DNA from: Leptospira fainei serovar Hurstbridge str. BUT 6
Lineage (GTDB): Bacteria > Spirochaetota > Leptospiria > Leptospirales > Leptospiraceae
NCBI RefSeq assembly: GCF_000306235.2
Contig: NZ_AKWZ02000011.1
Coordinates: 62,001 to 126,000 of the forward strand
Length of the DNA: 64,000 nucleotides
Reading direction: 5' to 3'
Under the pieces are notes generated by a model. The model searched no databases. It was not told where the DNA came from and worked only from the letters and a program-made list of their open reading frames with translations. The position numbers were made by a program, and so were the translations under genes. Below are positions 52,122 through 63,069 of the stretch, one piece after another (position 1 is the first letter of the stretch; the number at the start of each line of letters is the position of its first letter).

Positions 52122-53738
52122 ATGAACAGGTTCGCCAAACAGGAACCGATGCACATCGGGACGAGAGGTCGGATTAAATTCCGCGCCGCAAGATTGGTAT
52201 GTTCTTTCTTTTTTATTCTGCTGCCGTCGATATTCGTCAATTTTTGCACGGCCTTTCTTCAATCTAAATCCCAAAATTCGGAATATCCCCCCTCGATCAG
52301 CCAACTTTTGTCATTAGTCGCTTCTTCTCCCAGTTGCAATGGCGACGGTGCGTTTTGGGCGAGAGACTTGGTTTCAAACACATCCTATTGCACTCAGACG
52401 AATCTCGTCGCTTCGGGACAATACATTAACGTTTACGCGGAACCGTCATTAGCCGGTGCATTAAATTATCAGAATATAGCAACGGAATTCGATGCACAGA
52501 TACACCCTCGATTAGAGGCGGCTTTTGGGGTTCCGAACGATCTGGATCATAACGGAAAGGTAACGATCTTAGTATTGGATATACGAGACGGAAGTACGCC
52601 CGGAGGGTCCTTTGTAGCGGGATATTTCGACCCTGCCGATTACTACCCGGATTCGCTTACGTCCCGTATTCGATCCAATTTCCGGGACATGCTATATTTG
52701 GACGGGGTGCAATTAGTCGCTCTAAGAAATAAGGATCTGGCAAACGGAAAACCGGATACGTTTTTAGCCACGATGTCCCATGAATACCAGCACTTGGTTC
52801 GCTTCCAATATGAGGCGACCGCATTGGCCCAGGGAGGAAATCGGGACGAAACTTGGATTAACGAAGGGACAAGCGAAGTCGCATCCGATATAGCCGGATA
52901 TTCCCCCCAAACGGCCAGAATCAATTGCTATCGAGGAAATATTCCCGGGGCTTGTGCCAGAGGGGTCAATGGCTCCTCGATTTTCGGCTCGCCTCGCTAC
53001 AATTCGGTAGTCGATTACGCGTTTTCCTATCCGTTCATGAAATATATATATCTTTCCTCCGGCGATAATACCGCAGAACGAGATCTGTTCTTCAAAGCAA
53101 GTGTACAGGGAATTGCCGGAATTCGTGCTGTCGACGCAAGCAGCTTATTCGAAGTATTTCGAAGAACGTCTCAAGCCTACTTTACCCAAGACCCTATCGT
53201 GAATTCTCTGGGGTCGACATCGGGAGACACATTTCGCATGATATTCGCCGCCTTTCTATGGCAATCGATCGGGGACACGTCCCCTGATACAGTTCAAGCG
53301 GGCACGGATATGATCGGAGCGGATGCGCTTCGCCAATCAATCGATTCGATTATTACCCGATTTCCGTTTGTTGAGGCAAATCTAGACGGAATAGAACTAC
53401 AAGGTTTATACACTCCAAGCAGACTCCCTGAGATCGTCCCGCTACCTACATTGAGCCCCGGTCAATTTCAGCTCGTAAAATTGAATCAGGAAAATGTGAA
53501 CGCTTCACCCGGACTATTTTTAATGAAGAAAAGTTTTAATGGAATTAATTATTCAATTCAGGTAAACACCGAGCCGAACCGAATCGGAGATATTTCCTTC
53601 TCGTACGGAAAAACGAATTCGGCAGGGGACGGACAAGGAATCGAATTACCGGCTTCGGATAGTCCCAATCCGATATGTCCTCATGATTTCTTAAAAGTGA
53701 ATTCGGCTCCCGTTAGGTTTCCGGGATTCCCATTATAA
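52122..53738 (+). CDS. M30-type zinc metalloprotease lipoprotein
   Basis: A 538-residue secreted protein. The N-terminus has a basic region and a hydrophobic segment with Cys42 (SIFVNFC), probably lipid-modified. The peptidase domain (about 95-400) shows DLDHNGKVTILVLDI, a calcium-like loop, and HEYQH (His220, Glu221, His224), with Glu248 in ETWINEGTSE as third ligand, the pattern of the M30 hyicolysin family. Likely a surface protease. The ATG at 52149 with AGGA just before is an alternative start. A Cys-bearing loop (NCYRGNIPGACARG) may form a disulfide. Confidence 0.83.
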   Translation: MNRFAKQEPMHIGTRGRIKFRAARLVCSFFFILLPSIFVNFCTAFLQSKSQNSEYPPSISQLLSLVASSPSCNGDGAFWARDLVSNTSYCTQTNLVASGQYINVYAEPSLAGALNYQNIATEFDAQIHPRLEAAFGVPNDLDHNGKVTILVLDIRDGSTPGGSFVAGYFDPADYYPDSLTSRIRSNFRDMLYLDGVQLVALRNKDLANGKPDTFLATMSHEYQHLVRFQYEATALAQGGNRDETWINEGTSEVASDIAGYSPQTARINCYRGNIPGACARGVNGSSIFGSPRYNSVVDYAFSYPFMKYIYLSSGDNTAERDLFFKASVQGIAGIRAVDASSLFEVFRRTSQAYFTQDPIVNSLGSTSGDTFRMIFAAFLWQSIGDTSPDTVQAGTDMIGADALRQSIDSIITRFPFVEANLDGIELQGLYTPSRLPEIVPLPTLSPGQFQLVKLNQENVNASPGLFLMKKSFNGINYSIQVNTEPNRIGDISFSYGKTNSAGDGQGIELPASDSPNPICPHDFLKVNSAPVRFPGFPL

Positions 53739-53746
53739 AAAGAGAA

Positions 53747-54058
53747 TTAAGGCGTTCCGGAAAGCAATCCGCGAAATTCTCCCATTCTTTCTTCTGCCGC
53801 TTTTTGCGCCAATTCGATCGACTGATTCACGGCCTGCTTTATACTTTTCTGTAATAGTTTTTTGTCGTTCTTTGCCAATAACTCGTCTTCGATTCGAACT
53901 TCCTGTACCACGAGTTTTCCGTCCGAAATACATATAACCAAATCGTTCTTGGACTTTCCTTCGAAAGATAATGCTTGCAGTTCTTTTTCCAGACGTTTCA
54001 TCCGAACTCGCATCTGGTTCATCTGTTTTAGATTCTCTAAGTTCTTTCCGCCGAACAT
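53747..54058 (-). CDS. ybaB: YbaB/EbfC family nucleoid-associated protein
   Basis: A 103-residue protein of the YbaB/EbfC family: LKQMNQMRVRMKRLEKELQAL forms the long helix 1, and the following strands and tail (LVICISDGKLVVQEVRI; LQKSIKQAVNQSIELAQKAAEERM) complete the usual fold. It binds DNA as a dimer and was first described in Borrelia. The common dnaX and recR neighbours are absent; it follows the Lon-like gene by 82 bases. Its stop lies 8 bases from that of the convergent M30 gene. Confidence 0.88.
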   Translation of the reverse strand: MFGGKNLENLKQMNQMRVRMKRLEKELQALSFEGKSKNDLVICISDGKLVVQEVRIEDELLAKNDKKLLQKSIKQAVNQSIELAQKAAEERMGEFRGLLSGTP

Positions 54059-54140
54059 TCAATCCCTCTCCGTCCCGGAATTTCCGGTTTCAATTAAAGG
54101 ATTTTTAGCCGCTCTTACGAAGCAAGTCTTTCTCAGACTA

Positions 54141-55763
<1,623 letters not shown>

Positions 55764-55838
55764 TTTCCCATACTCTCTTTACTGGGAGATTTGCTCAATA
55801 AAAATAAGCGATTCCATCGTTTTAGATTCGTATCGGTG

Positions 55839-56879
55839 TTAGAGAAGCAACATCGCGTCACCGTAGGAAAAGAAGCGGAATCCTTTTCGAACAGCGTGAC
55901 GATATGCGGATAATACCTGTTCTTTGCCTGCAAACGCGCAAACTAGAAGTAGCAAACTACTTTCCGGCAAATGAAAATTCGTGATTAGCCCGTCACAACT
56001 TGATATCCGATCTCCGGGCTGGAGGAACAAACGGGTTGTTCCTTCACCGGCTCGAAAGCGTTCCGCTTCCGGATCATACAAGGATTCTAGAGCTCGGAGT
56101 GTCGTTGTTCCTACAGATATGATTCTTCTACCGGTTTTCTTTGCGGAATTTAAAACTTCGGAGACTTCCGAAGAAATGAAATACGATTCTTCGTGTAGTT
56201 TCTTCTCTCGAAAATGCTCCGGTGAAAGCGGCTGAAATGTTCCATAACCTACTCTCAACTCCAATTCCACAAAATCGATTCCTGCGTTCCTAATTTCGCT
56301 CAGCAATTCCGGCGTGAAATGCAAGCCGGCGGTTGGAGCCGCGACCGAGCCTAAATTCTTAGCGTAAACGGTTTGATAACGAATAGAATCTTCTTCGGAA
56401 CTCTCCCGCTTGAAATACGGGGGAATCGGGATCTTTCCGATGATTTCAAAATCTTCCTCGCGAAAATCGGGCTTACATTTTAAAAACGTGAACTCTTCTT
56501 TTTTATGCAGTACGATGAATTCGAATGAGTCGGATTCCTCCGACCTCAACGAAGTTCCTTCCCTTAACTTTTTAGAGTTTCGAATTAGAGTCTTCCAAAT
56601 ATTGCCTTCTCCTCGAGAAAGAAATAAGGACTCATGTCGACGCCCTGAAATCGTTTTTAAATAAACTCTACGCTTACTAACTCGGGCGGCATTTGCTATT
56701 AGCACATCCCCCTTCTTGAGATATTTCCGGACGGAGGTGAAAGAAACTTCTTCAAGTAAGGCATTTCGTTTTCGGTCCAAAACGAGGAGCCGACTCCCGT
56801 CACGGCGAGAGGAAGGATGCTTTGCAATTTGATCTTCCGGAAGATCAAAGGAGAACTCGGAGAGATCCTGAATTTCCAT
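55839..56879 (-). CDS. queA: S-adenosylmethionine:tRNA ribosyltransferase-isomerase
   Basis: About 346 residues from ATG 56879, the normal QueA length; the longer frame to 56942 would add 21 residues. The N-terminus reads LSEFSFDLPEDQIAKHPSSRRDGSRLLVLDR, and YAKNLGSVAAPTAGLHFTPELL, GYGTFQPL and TTTLRALESL are hallmark segments. It makes epoxyqueuosine from preQ1-tRNA at the wobble position of Tyr, His, Asp and Asn tRNAs. It is probably the first gene of a minus-strand run with the Lon-like gene and ybaB. Confidence 0.94.
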   Translation of the reverse strand: MEIQDLSEFSFDLPEDQIAKHPSSRRDGSRLLVLDRKRNALLEEVSFTSVRKYLKKGDVLIANAARVSKRRVYLKTISGRRHESLFLSRGEGNIWKTLIRNSKKLREGTSLRSEESDSFEFIVLHKKEEFTFLKCKPDFREEDFEIIGKIPIPPYFKRESSEEDSIRYQTVYAKNLGSVAAPTAGLHFTPELLSEIRNAGIDFVELELRVGYGTFQPLSPEHFREKKLHEESYFISSEVSEVLNSAKKTGRRIISVGTTTLRALESLYDPEAERFRAGEGTTRLFLQPGDRISSCDGLITNFHLPESSLLLLVCAFAGKEQVLSAYRHAVRKGFRFFSYGDAMLLL

Positions 56880-56995
56880 AGTTCCAGAAAAAACCGGAGA
56901 GACTTGAGGAAAACCGATTTTTCTCTTCGGGTCAAAGCGCAACCGAGAATCGTTATTTTGTTGGCTTTTCGAGGCTTCCAGAAAAGAGTACCTGA

Positions 56996-58324
56996 ATGCG
57001 GATCGATCTCCGAAGACGGGGGCCCCTGCTCCTTTTTATAACCCTGCTCGCGTATCTTTTATTAAACGGGCTGAGTCACGTATCACAGGACACGGACTTT
57101 AAAGATTATTTCGAAGCCTCTAAAAATTTCCGAATCCAGAAAGATCTGTATAATCTCGACGTTTTAGAGGAACTGATAGCGGAATTAAAATCAGGTAAAC
57201 TAAACTTAAACGATATTCTCAAACCCGAAATTTTTCTACGTCTTCAAGCTAAAATGGATAATGTAGGAGCATATATTTATCCTCCCACATTCGCCTTTTT
57301 GTTAATTCCGCTTTCCTTTTCGGAATATGAAATCTCGTCGGCGATTTTCTTTTGCCTTAATTTCGCAGCTCTCGTAGCGAGTCTTTTTTTGATCGGAAAA
57401 TTCCTAGGATACGATAGGCAATTCCTGTTTCTGACGACCGTTACCCTACTTTGCTTTCGGTTTATCGAAAATCACCAAAACAACAACCAAGTCGGCTTCA
57501 TTCTGATTTTCTTAATTCTCTCCTCCGTAACCGTCAAAAAAAACTGGCTGGCCGGGTTATTGTTGGCGCTTGCGATCGTGATCAAGATCACTCCCGCAGT
57601 TTTTCTTTTTTATTTTTTAGTCAAGAGAAGATATTCCGTAATTTTCTATACTCTCGGATTCGGAATATTATGGGCGTTCCTTCCGGCTTTAACCGAACCT
57701 TCCTTTACTTGGAAAATGAATCAAACCTGGTACGAACTCGTTTTGGAAAAATACCTAAAATCTCCGGCCATTCGAGCTTGGAAAAATAATCAAAGTTTAA
57801 GTTCCACTCTGGCAAAATATTTCCTACAATATGCGGATATTATGAATCAAGGTAGATTCGGAATGCCATTCGTCGAACTTACTTTAAACCAAATCAAATG
57901 GATCGGAAACATTCTATCTTTTGGAATCGCTGCCCCGTACTTGTATAGGGCTTATAAGGGCGCCTCGGATGGTTTTCTTTTGTCCGGACTCTTTTTCTTT
58001 TCCGTATTGTTTAGCGGAATTTCCTGGATTCATGCGTTCGTATTTTTACTTTTTCCGACTGCATTCGTTCTTTCCGGTTTTTGGCCTAGCACCGAAAGAT
58101 TTCCGAATCGGGGCGAATGGAAGTCGTTATTCGGCAAAAATAAAGCGACAGGCATTTATCTGATTCTTTCTTTTGCTGTTCTGCTTTTAAATCGAGCGAT
58201 TATCGGTTCAGCCGCTGAAGAATTGCTGATGATGCTTTCCTTTTTATTTTACATTTCCGTAATTCAATACTTTTGCCTCTTCTTTGTCGAATCTAAAAAG
58301 AATCCGGAATCAGAGCCGACTTAG
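56996..58324 (+). CDS. GT87-like membrane mannosyl/hexosyltransferase
   Basis: A 442-residue protein with about ten helices. The periplasmic loop after helix 1 holds DTDFKDYFEASKNF, and the first-loop acidic residues plus YIYPPTFAFLLIPLSF and NNQVGFILIFLILSS match the GT87 (DUF2029) polyprenyl-phosphate-dependent hexosyltransferases. It is the first gene of the plus-strand glycan cluster. The next gene starts 8 bases later. The sugar transferred is unknown. Confidence 0.82.
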   Translation: MRIDLRRRGPLLLFITLLAYLLLNGLSHVSQDTDFKDYFEASKNFRIQKDLYNLDVLEELIAELKSGKLNLNDILKPEIFLRLQAKMDNVGAYIYPPTFAFLLIPLSFSEYEISSAIFFCLNFAALVASLFLIGKFLGYDRQFLFLTTVTLLCFRFIENHQNNNQVGFILIFLILSSVTVKKNWLAGLLLALAIVIKITPAVFLFYFLVKRRYSVIFYTLGFGILWAFLPALTEPSFTWKMNQTWYELVLEKYLKSPAIRAWKNNQSLSSTLAKYFLQYADIMNQGRFGMPFVELTLNQIKWIGNILSFGIAAPYLYRAYKGASDGFLLSGLFFFSVLFSGISWIHAFVFLLFPTAFVLSGFWPSTERFPNRGEWKSLFGKNKATGIYLILSFAVLLLNRAIIGSAAEELLMMLSFLFYISVIQYFCLFFVESKKNPESEPT

Positions 58325-58331
58325 CCAAGAA

Positions 58332-59474
58332 ATGATTGTTAAGGATTCTTTAAAATATAAACCTAGAATCGCAGTAGACGCCAGGCCATTGGCATACGGC
58401 ATTAACGGAAATTCCCGCTACCTCGCAGAAATTCTCCAAAGGGTTTTGAATGAAAATTCTCCTTTAGAATATTACCTTTATTCCAATAAGCCGATCCACC
58501 CGGTATTTCAGGAAATAACTAAGAAAGCTTCCGTTTTTATTCCCAGTCGACTGCCGGGGCTTTTTTGGCTGAATTTTAGCATGCCCTCGATGTTTCGCGA
58601 ACATAGAATCGATATTTTTTGGGGAACTCTCCAACTATTACCCGTATTCGGTCGAAATATTCCGATGGCGGTTAATTATCATGATCTAAATTTTCATTCG
58701 GCACCGGAGACGATGACCACTGCTAACTATTGGCAGCATCGATTATTTTCCCCCCTGACACTCAAACGAGCCGATAAAATATTTTGCCTATCCAAGAATA
58801 CCCGAAGAGAGATCGCAGAATATTTACCGAGCATCTCGGATAAATTGCAAGTCGTGTACCCCGGTGCCCAAGGATTTGAAAGTGTCGTTCCTCCGAATAA
58901 GCTCTTACCGAAAAATTTCCTTTTTTCCGTCGGCACGTTGGAGCCTAGGAAAAATTTGAATACCTTGGTGGAAGCGTATAGAACTCTCAAAAAGGTCGAT
59001 CCCCATTATCCGTTCTCGCTGGTTCTTGCCGGACGCCTTGGTTGGAAATCGGAAGGTCTGACCGAAGTTCTTAGAAACGGTTCGCTCGAATCCGAAGGAA
59101 TTTTTTTTATCGAGAATCCTAGCGACGGGGAATTAGGCTGGCTGTATAAAAATTGTTCTTATTTTATGTTTCCGTCTTTGCACGAAGGCTTCGGCCTTCC
59201 GCTTCTGGAAGCAATCCAAGAAGAAAAACCCTGTATCGCCTCCGATATCCCCGTTTTTCACGAGGTCTTGGATTCGCAAATCGATCTTTTCGTATCTCCG
59301 AAAGATACGGAAGCTTGGACCAAAGCAATGTCCGAAGCCGGAAATCGCGGGGTTCGGACGCGCGGCGGTAAGTCTAGAAAATGGTCCTGGGACTCCACTG
59401 CGCAAGAAGTCGAAGAAGGTCTTGTGGCACTCTGGAAAAATAGAAAACGAAAACCAGGGAAAATAGAGGAATAA
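58332..59474 (+). CDS. GT4-family glycosyltransferase
   Basis: About 380 residues. RIAVDARPLAYGINGNSRYLAEIL at the N-terminus, FSVGTLEPRKNLNTLVEAY at the domain junction and PSLHEGFGLPLLEAIQEEKPCIASD at the sugar-nucleotide site (the EGFGLPLLE acidic pair) define a GT-B retaining glycosyltransferase of family 4. It adds a sugar to a lipid-linked or polysaccharide acceptor on the cytoplasmic face. ATG 58332 was preferred to 58284, which would overlap the GT87-like gene by 41 bases. Confidence 0.93.
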   Translation: MIVKDSLKYKPRIAVDARPLAYGINGNSRYLAEILQRVLNENSPLEYYLYSNKPIHPVFQEITKKASVFIPSRLPGLFWLNFSMPSMFREHRIDIFWGTLQLLPVFGRNIPMAVNYHDLNFHSAPETMTTANYWQHRLFSPLTLKRADKIFCLSKNTRREIAEYLPSISDKLQVVYPGAQGFESVVPPNKLLPKNFLFSVGTLEPRKNLNTLVEAYRTLKKVDPHYPFSLVLAGRLGWKSEGLTEVLRNGSLESEGIFFIENPSDGELGWLYKNCSYFMFPSLHEGFGLPLLEAIQEEKPCIASDIPVFHEVLDSQIDLFVSPKDTEAWTKAMSEAGNRGVRTRGGKSRKWSWDSTAQEVEEGLVALWKNRKRKPGKIEE

Positions 59475-59478
59475 CGGC

Positions 59479-60090
59479 ATGAGCAGTACGAAAATTCCGG
59501 AGAAAAAACTTGCATCTTGGTGGGAATGGGCGCAGACCTCAGCTAATGAACGAAATAAAAAACGTCTCTCTTTGAAACTTCGTAAAAATCCGATCCCGGC
59601 AATCGTATCAGTAGGAATATATGCAGGATTTCTAAATCTTATTCTGCCGTTTCGGGAAACCATCGCGATTTGGTTATTTAAATTTGTGGAATTTCTTCAA
59701 ATTCCCAGAGTATTGAAACTGCAATTGCTCGTGGATCCCCGGCTTTATAAATATTCCGCAATGGTCATAGTCGGATATATTGCTTTTGCGTTTTTCTTGG
59801 ATTTGGTTCGTTTTTTGGATAAAAATCTGTTCAATAATCTATATTGGGAAGGCGCTAAACTCAAGCTTACTCGAAGAGGCTGGTTAGGAGGAGAGTCCGT
59901 TCGCTGGGAACCGAATCAATTAGGATTACAAATTCTGCATAAAGGCGGAGTCTTACGTAGGCTATTAGGTTTGGAAAAACTCGTATTTTTTCTGCAACCC
60001 TCGGGCGCCGACGTTTCTTTAATAGCGGAATCGCCGTATTTCTCTTCTCGCAAAAATTCGGAGTTCTTGAAAGAACTGTTTCATTCTTAG
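59479..60090 (+). CDS. Two-helix membrane protein of unknown function
   Basis: A 203-residue protein. Two hydrophobic helices (about 37-62 and 93-113) are followed by a soluble domain of about 90 residues with alternating strands (WEGAKLKLTRRGWLGGESVRWEPNQLGLQIL). I do not recognise the family. It starts 4 bases after the glycosyltransferase stop and ends 1 base before the next gene, so it belongs to the glycan operon. Role unknown. Confidence 0.72.
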   Translation: MSSTKIPEKKLASWWEWAQTSANERNKKRLSLKLRKNPIPAIVSVGIYAGFLNLILPFRETIAIWLFKFVEFLQIPRVLKLQLLVDPRLYKYSAMVIVGYIAFAFFLDLVRFLDKNLFNNLYWEGAKLKLTRRGWLGGESVRWEPNQLGLQILHKGGVLRRLLGLEKLVFFLQPSGADVSLIAESPYFSSRKNSEFLKELFHS

Positions 60091-60091
60091 G

Positions 60092-61477
60092 ATGAATCCG
60101 TTTACAAAGTTTTTTTTCTATCCTTTCTCCCGTTTCAAGGCGCTTTTCGTTCGAAAGTTACCTTGGGAAGGATTTCTATTTTTAGGATGTTTAGCGAGCG
60201 CACTTTTTTTATTCGATCTTCGGTTTCTTTCCAGACATTACGACTGGGATTCCATCGTTTATACGCATAATATCAGCACGGACAAAACTTGGAAGGTATT
60301 CTTCAATCCCCATCATATCGGTTTTGAAAGTACAGGATATTTGTACCTAAAATTTTGGCGATGGGCCCACGGTCCTGATTCCCTTATGTTCGGGCTTCGC
60401 TTAAGGACGCTGTATTTCGCTATTCTATTCATTTTCGTCCTTATGGTAAGCTATTGGAGATTGTACAAAGATATCGTCGGGGCGGTGTTGTTAGGCTTGG
60501 GAGTTCATTGTACTCAAGGTTTTTGGTTTTACGCTCAACATAACGACACTCCTCTGATTCACTCCTGTCTGACCGCCTGTCTATATCTATTTTGCGTATG
60601 GAATGCGAGAAACGGATGGTCGACGGGGAAATTATTCTTCGCGTTCTTCCTACAAGTTTGGAACGTTTATTTTCATCAATCGGATACGATCTTTTTAACT
60701 CTCGTACCTGCCTCCTTGCTGTTTGCTAAAGAATGGCAAGGAGCAAAGTTTGAATTCTCTAAAAAAATCAAAGTCATCCCGATCTATTTGCTCGCAGTCG
60801 TTTCCACTTTGACGATCTCTTATTTATTCGTCGGCTTTATCATTTTGGACCGTGATCTTACTTCGCCGCCTACGAGCGAAAAGAATTTTGCAAATTGGCT
60901 CTTTCTTTATGCGACCCAAGAGAAATGGGGAGTCGCAAAAGGAGCTAAAGATTATGTTATGAATTTCTATCGAGGTATCGGAGACGCCTTTCTAAATTTT
61001 GAAGGAGTTAAAAACGGGCTCCGAATCAAGGTCGCAAACCCAACGGACTTAAAAGCCTTACCCTATAATTTAAATTTGGGTTTTTGGGCCGTATGCATAG
61101 GGCTCGCGTTAGCTAACTGCGTTAGACTTTGGAGAAGTTTTAAGATTGAGGTAATTCTTCTTAGCCTCTGGCTGGTCCCGTCCTTACTTTTTTATACTTG
61201 GTGGGAAGGGTATTTTTTCGAATTTTGGGTCTCCACTATAATCGGCCTCCTTATTTTTTCGGCATTAGTATTACGATCTTTCATATTCGGGCCCTTGTAT
61301 TTCGGGACGAGAGCTATCGGGCATATTCTACTACTAGCTTATCTTCTTTTGCTACTTTGCGTAAATTTTACTTATTCAACCTATCCCCGTTCGGAACGAC
61401 CGACGGTTAGTTTTATCGAAGGAATCGAAGATAAATACAAAGCGATAACGCCGGAGCCCGTTTATGGAAAAGAATGA
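60092..61477 (+). CDS. GT-C-like multipass membrane protein
   Basis: A 461-residue protein with about ten helices. The first extracytoplasmic loop contains RHYDWDSIVYTHNI, an acidic pair in the position of the catalytic motif of GT-C glycosyltransferases (GT39/GT83-like), followed by HHIGFESTGYLYLKFW. It probably uses a polyprenyl-phosphate sugar, but the family cannot be named with certainty. The start is one base after the previous stop, so the genes are tightly coupled. Confidence 0.75.
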   Translation: MNPFTKFFFYPFSRFKALFVRKLPWEGFLFLGCLASALFLFDLRFLSRHYDWDSIVYTHNISTDKTWKVFFNPHHIGFESTGYLYLKFWRWAHGPDSLMFGLRLRTLYFAILFIFVLMVSYWRLYKDIVGAVLLGLGVHCTQGFWFYAQHNDTPLIHSCLTACLYLFCVWNARNGWSTGKLFFAFFLQVWNVYFHQSDTIFLTLVPASLLFAKEWQGAKFEFSKKIKVIPIYLLAVVSTLTISYLFVGFIILDRDLTSPPTSEKNFANWLFLYATQEKWGVAKGAKDYVMNFYRGIGDAFLNFEGVKNGLRIKVANPTDLKALPYNLNLGFWAVCIGLALANCVRLWRSFKIEVILLSLWLVPSLLFYTWWEGYFFEFWVSTIIGLLIFSALVLRSFIFGPLYFGTRAIGHILLLAYLLLLLCVNFTYSTYPRSERPTVSFIEGIEDKYKAITPEPVYGKE

Positions 61478-61557
61478 GCGCCTTCCGAACTTTAAAATAG
61501 GGTTGTGGGTTTCTCTTCCCGCAAAAAACTGCTCAGGAACCGAGGAAAGACGCACTC

Positions 61558-63057
61558 ATGCTGTTTAATTCCGTCCACTTCATGATTTTTTTGCCGATCG
61601 TTTTGATCGTAGCGAAGATTTTGAAAGGAACCAATCGGAGGGTTTTCCTCCTTCTATCAAGCCTCTACTTTTATAACGCCTGGCATCCGGCCACAATCAA
61701 ATGTTCCGATCTTCGTACCGGAAGTTGGATCGAATTCTGGATCGATAAGTCGTTTTGCGATTTCGGAATTAACTTATATATACTGATCTTAATCGTTTCG
61801 ATGATTGTCGATTACTTTGCGGCTCTTTTGATGAGTCGAGAAGGAGCAAGCGACAAATTCAGGAAAATCTGTCTAGTCGGTTCTTTAGTTACCAACCTCG
61901 GAATTCTAGGTTACTTCAAATATACGAATTTCCTTCTAGAAGTTTTTGCCGACATTCAAAATCTCGGACCTACAAAGATAGACCCGTTAAAGATCATTCT
62001 GCCTGTCGGGATTTCTTTCTACACGTTTCAATCCATGAGTTATACTATAGATGTTTTCAGGAAACAGTTAGAGGCTCGCAAATCGTTTTTGGATTTTGCT
62101 CTTTATGTTTCTTTTTTCCCGCAACTAGTAGCGGGACCTATCGTGAGAGCGCATACTTTCTTCCGAGACCTGGACCATCCTCCGACAGTTACTCGACAAG
62201 ATATAGAAATCGCATTCTGCCAAATACTAATGGGCTTTACGAGAAAAATCGTTTTTGCCGATAACCTCGGCAAGGTTACGGATTTTACGTTCAGAAATTA
62301 TGCCACTCTCAATCCGATAGAAATTTGGACCGGAACCTTGGCGTTCGGCTGGCAGATCTACTTTGATTTTGCAGGCTACACCGACATCGCGATCGGGGTT
62401 GCGAGATTATTCGGATATAAATTCGATCCGAACTTTAACTTCCCGATGGTGGCGAGAAACATTGCGGATCATTGGAGCAGATGGCATATCTCCTTCTCCA
62501 CGTGGATACGAGATTATATCTATATCCCGCTGGGAGGGTCTCGTGCGGGAACTCTTATCACTTATAGAAACCTCTTCATAACCTGGTTATTCGCGGGAGT
62601 TTGGCACGGGGCGGCCTATCATTACGTGGGATGGGGACTTTGGCAGGGAGTAATGCTGGCCGTTCACCGCGAATACGGAGCGACCAAGTTTGCCGCTTGG
62701 ATCAACGAAAAAGGCGGCAGAACTTACGATATCTTCGTTCGGATTCTGACCATGTTCTTTCTCGCCTTCGGGTTCATCCTGTTTCGAGCTGAAACGATGA
62801 GTAAATCCTGGGATATGATGAAATCGATCCTCTTCTTCGTACCGGGAGGAATCCAGTCCGTTAAGTCGTACGTAAATTTCGAATACGGGTTACTGTTGAT
62901 TGTCTGTTATACGATGGCTTATTATTTTTCTAAAAATACGATCGAATCGATAGTCGAGAATCGCCGTAAGTTCATTCTTTTCTTTTTGGCAAACGCGTTT
63001 CTACTTTTGATATTCGGCGTTACCGAAAGTAAGAACTTCCTGTATTTCGATTTCTGA
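61558..63057 (+). CDS. MBOAT-family O-acyltransferase (AlgI-like)
   Basis: A 499-residue protein with about ten membrane helices. VGISFYTFQSMSYTIDVFR, FPQLVAGPIVRAHTF, YFDFAGYTDIAIGVARLFGY and WHGAAYHYVGWGLWQGV (active His near residue 350) are classic AlgI/PatA/DltB features. It transfers acyl groups across the inner membrane for O-acylation of a surface polysaccharide. It lies 12 bases before an SGNH-type partner gene, as AlgI is paired with AlgJ/AlgX. Gene size is normal. Confidence 0.93.
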   Translation: MLFNSVHFMIFLPIVLIVAKILKGTNRRVFLLLSSLYFYNAWHPATIKCSDLRTGSWIEFWIDKSFCDFGINLYILILIVSMIVDYFAALLMSREGASDKFRKICLVGSLVTNLGILGYFKYTNFLLEVFADIQNLGPTKIDPLKIILPVGISFYTFQSMSYTIDVFRKQLEARKSFLDFALYVSFFPQLVAGPIVRAHTFFRDLDHPPTVTRQDIEIAFCQILMGFTRKIVFADNLGKVTDFTFRNYATLNPIEIWTGTLAFGWQIYFDFAGYTDIAIGVARLFGYKFDPNFNFPMVARNIADHWSRWHISFSTWIRDYIYIPLGGSRAGTLITYRNLFITWLFAGVWHGAAYHYVGWGLWQGVMLAVHREYGATKFAAWINEKGGRTYDIFVRILTMFFLAFGFILFRAETMSKSWDMMKSILFFVPGGIQSVKSYVNFEYGLLLIVCYTMAYYFSKNTIESIVENRRKFILFFLANAFLLLIFGVTESKNFLYFDF

Positions 63058-63069
63058 GGTTATCGGAAA

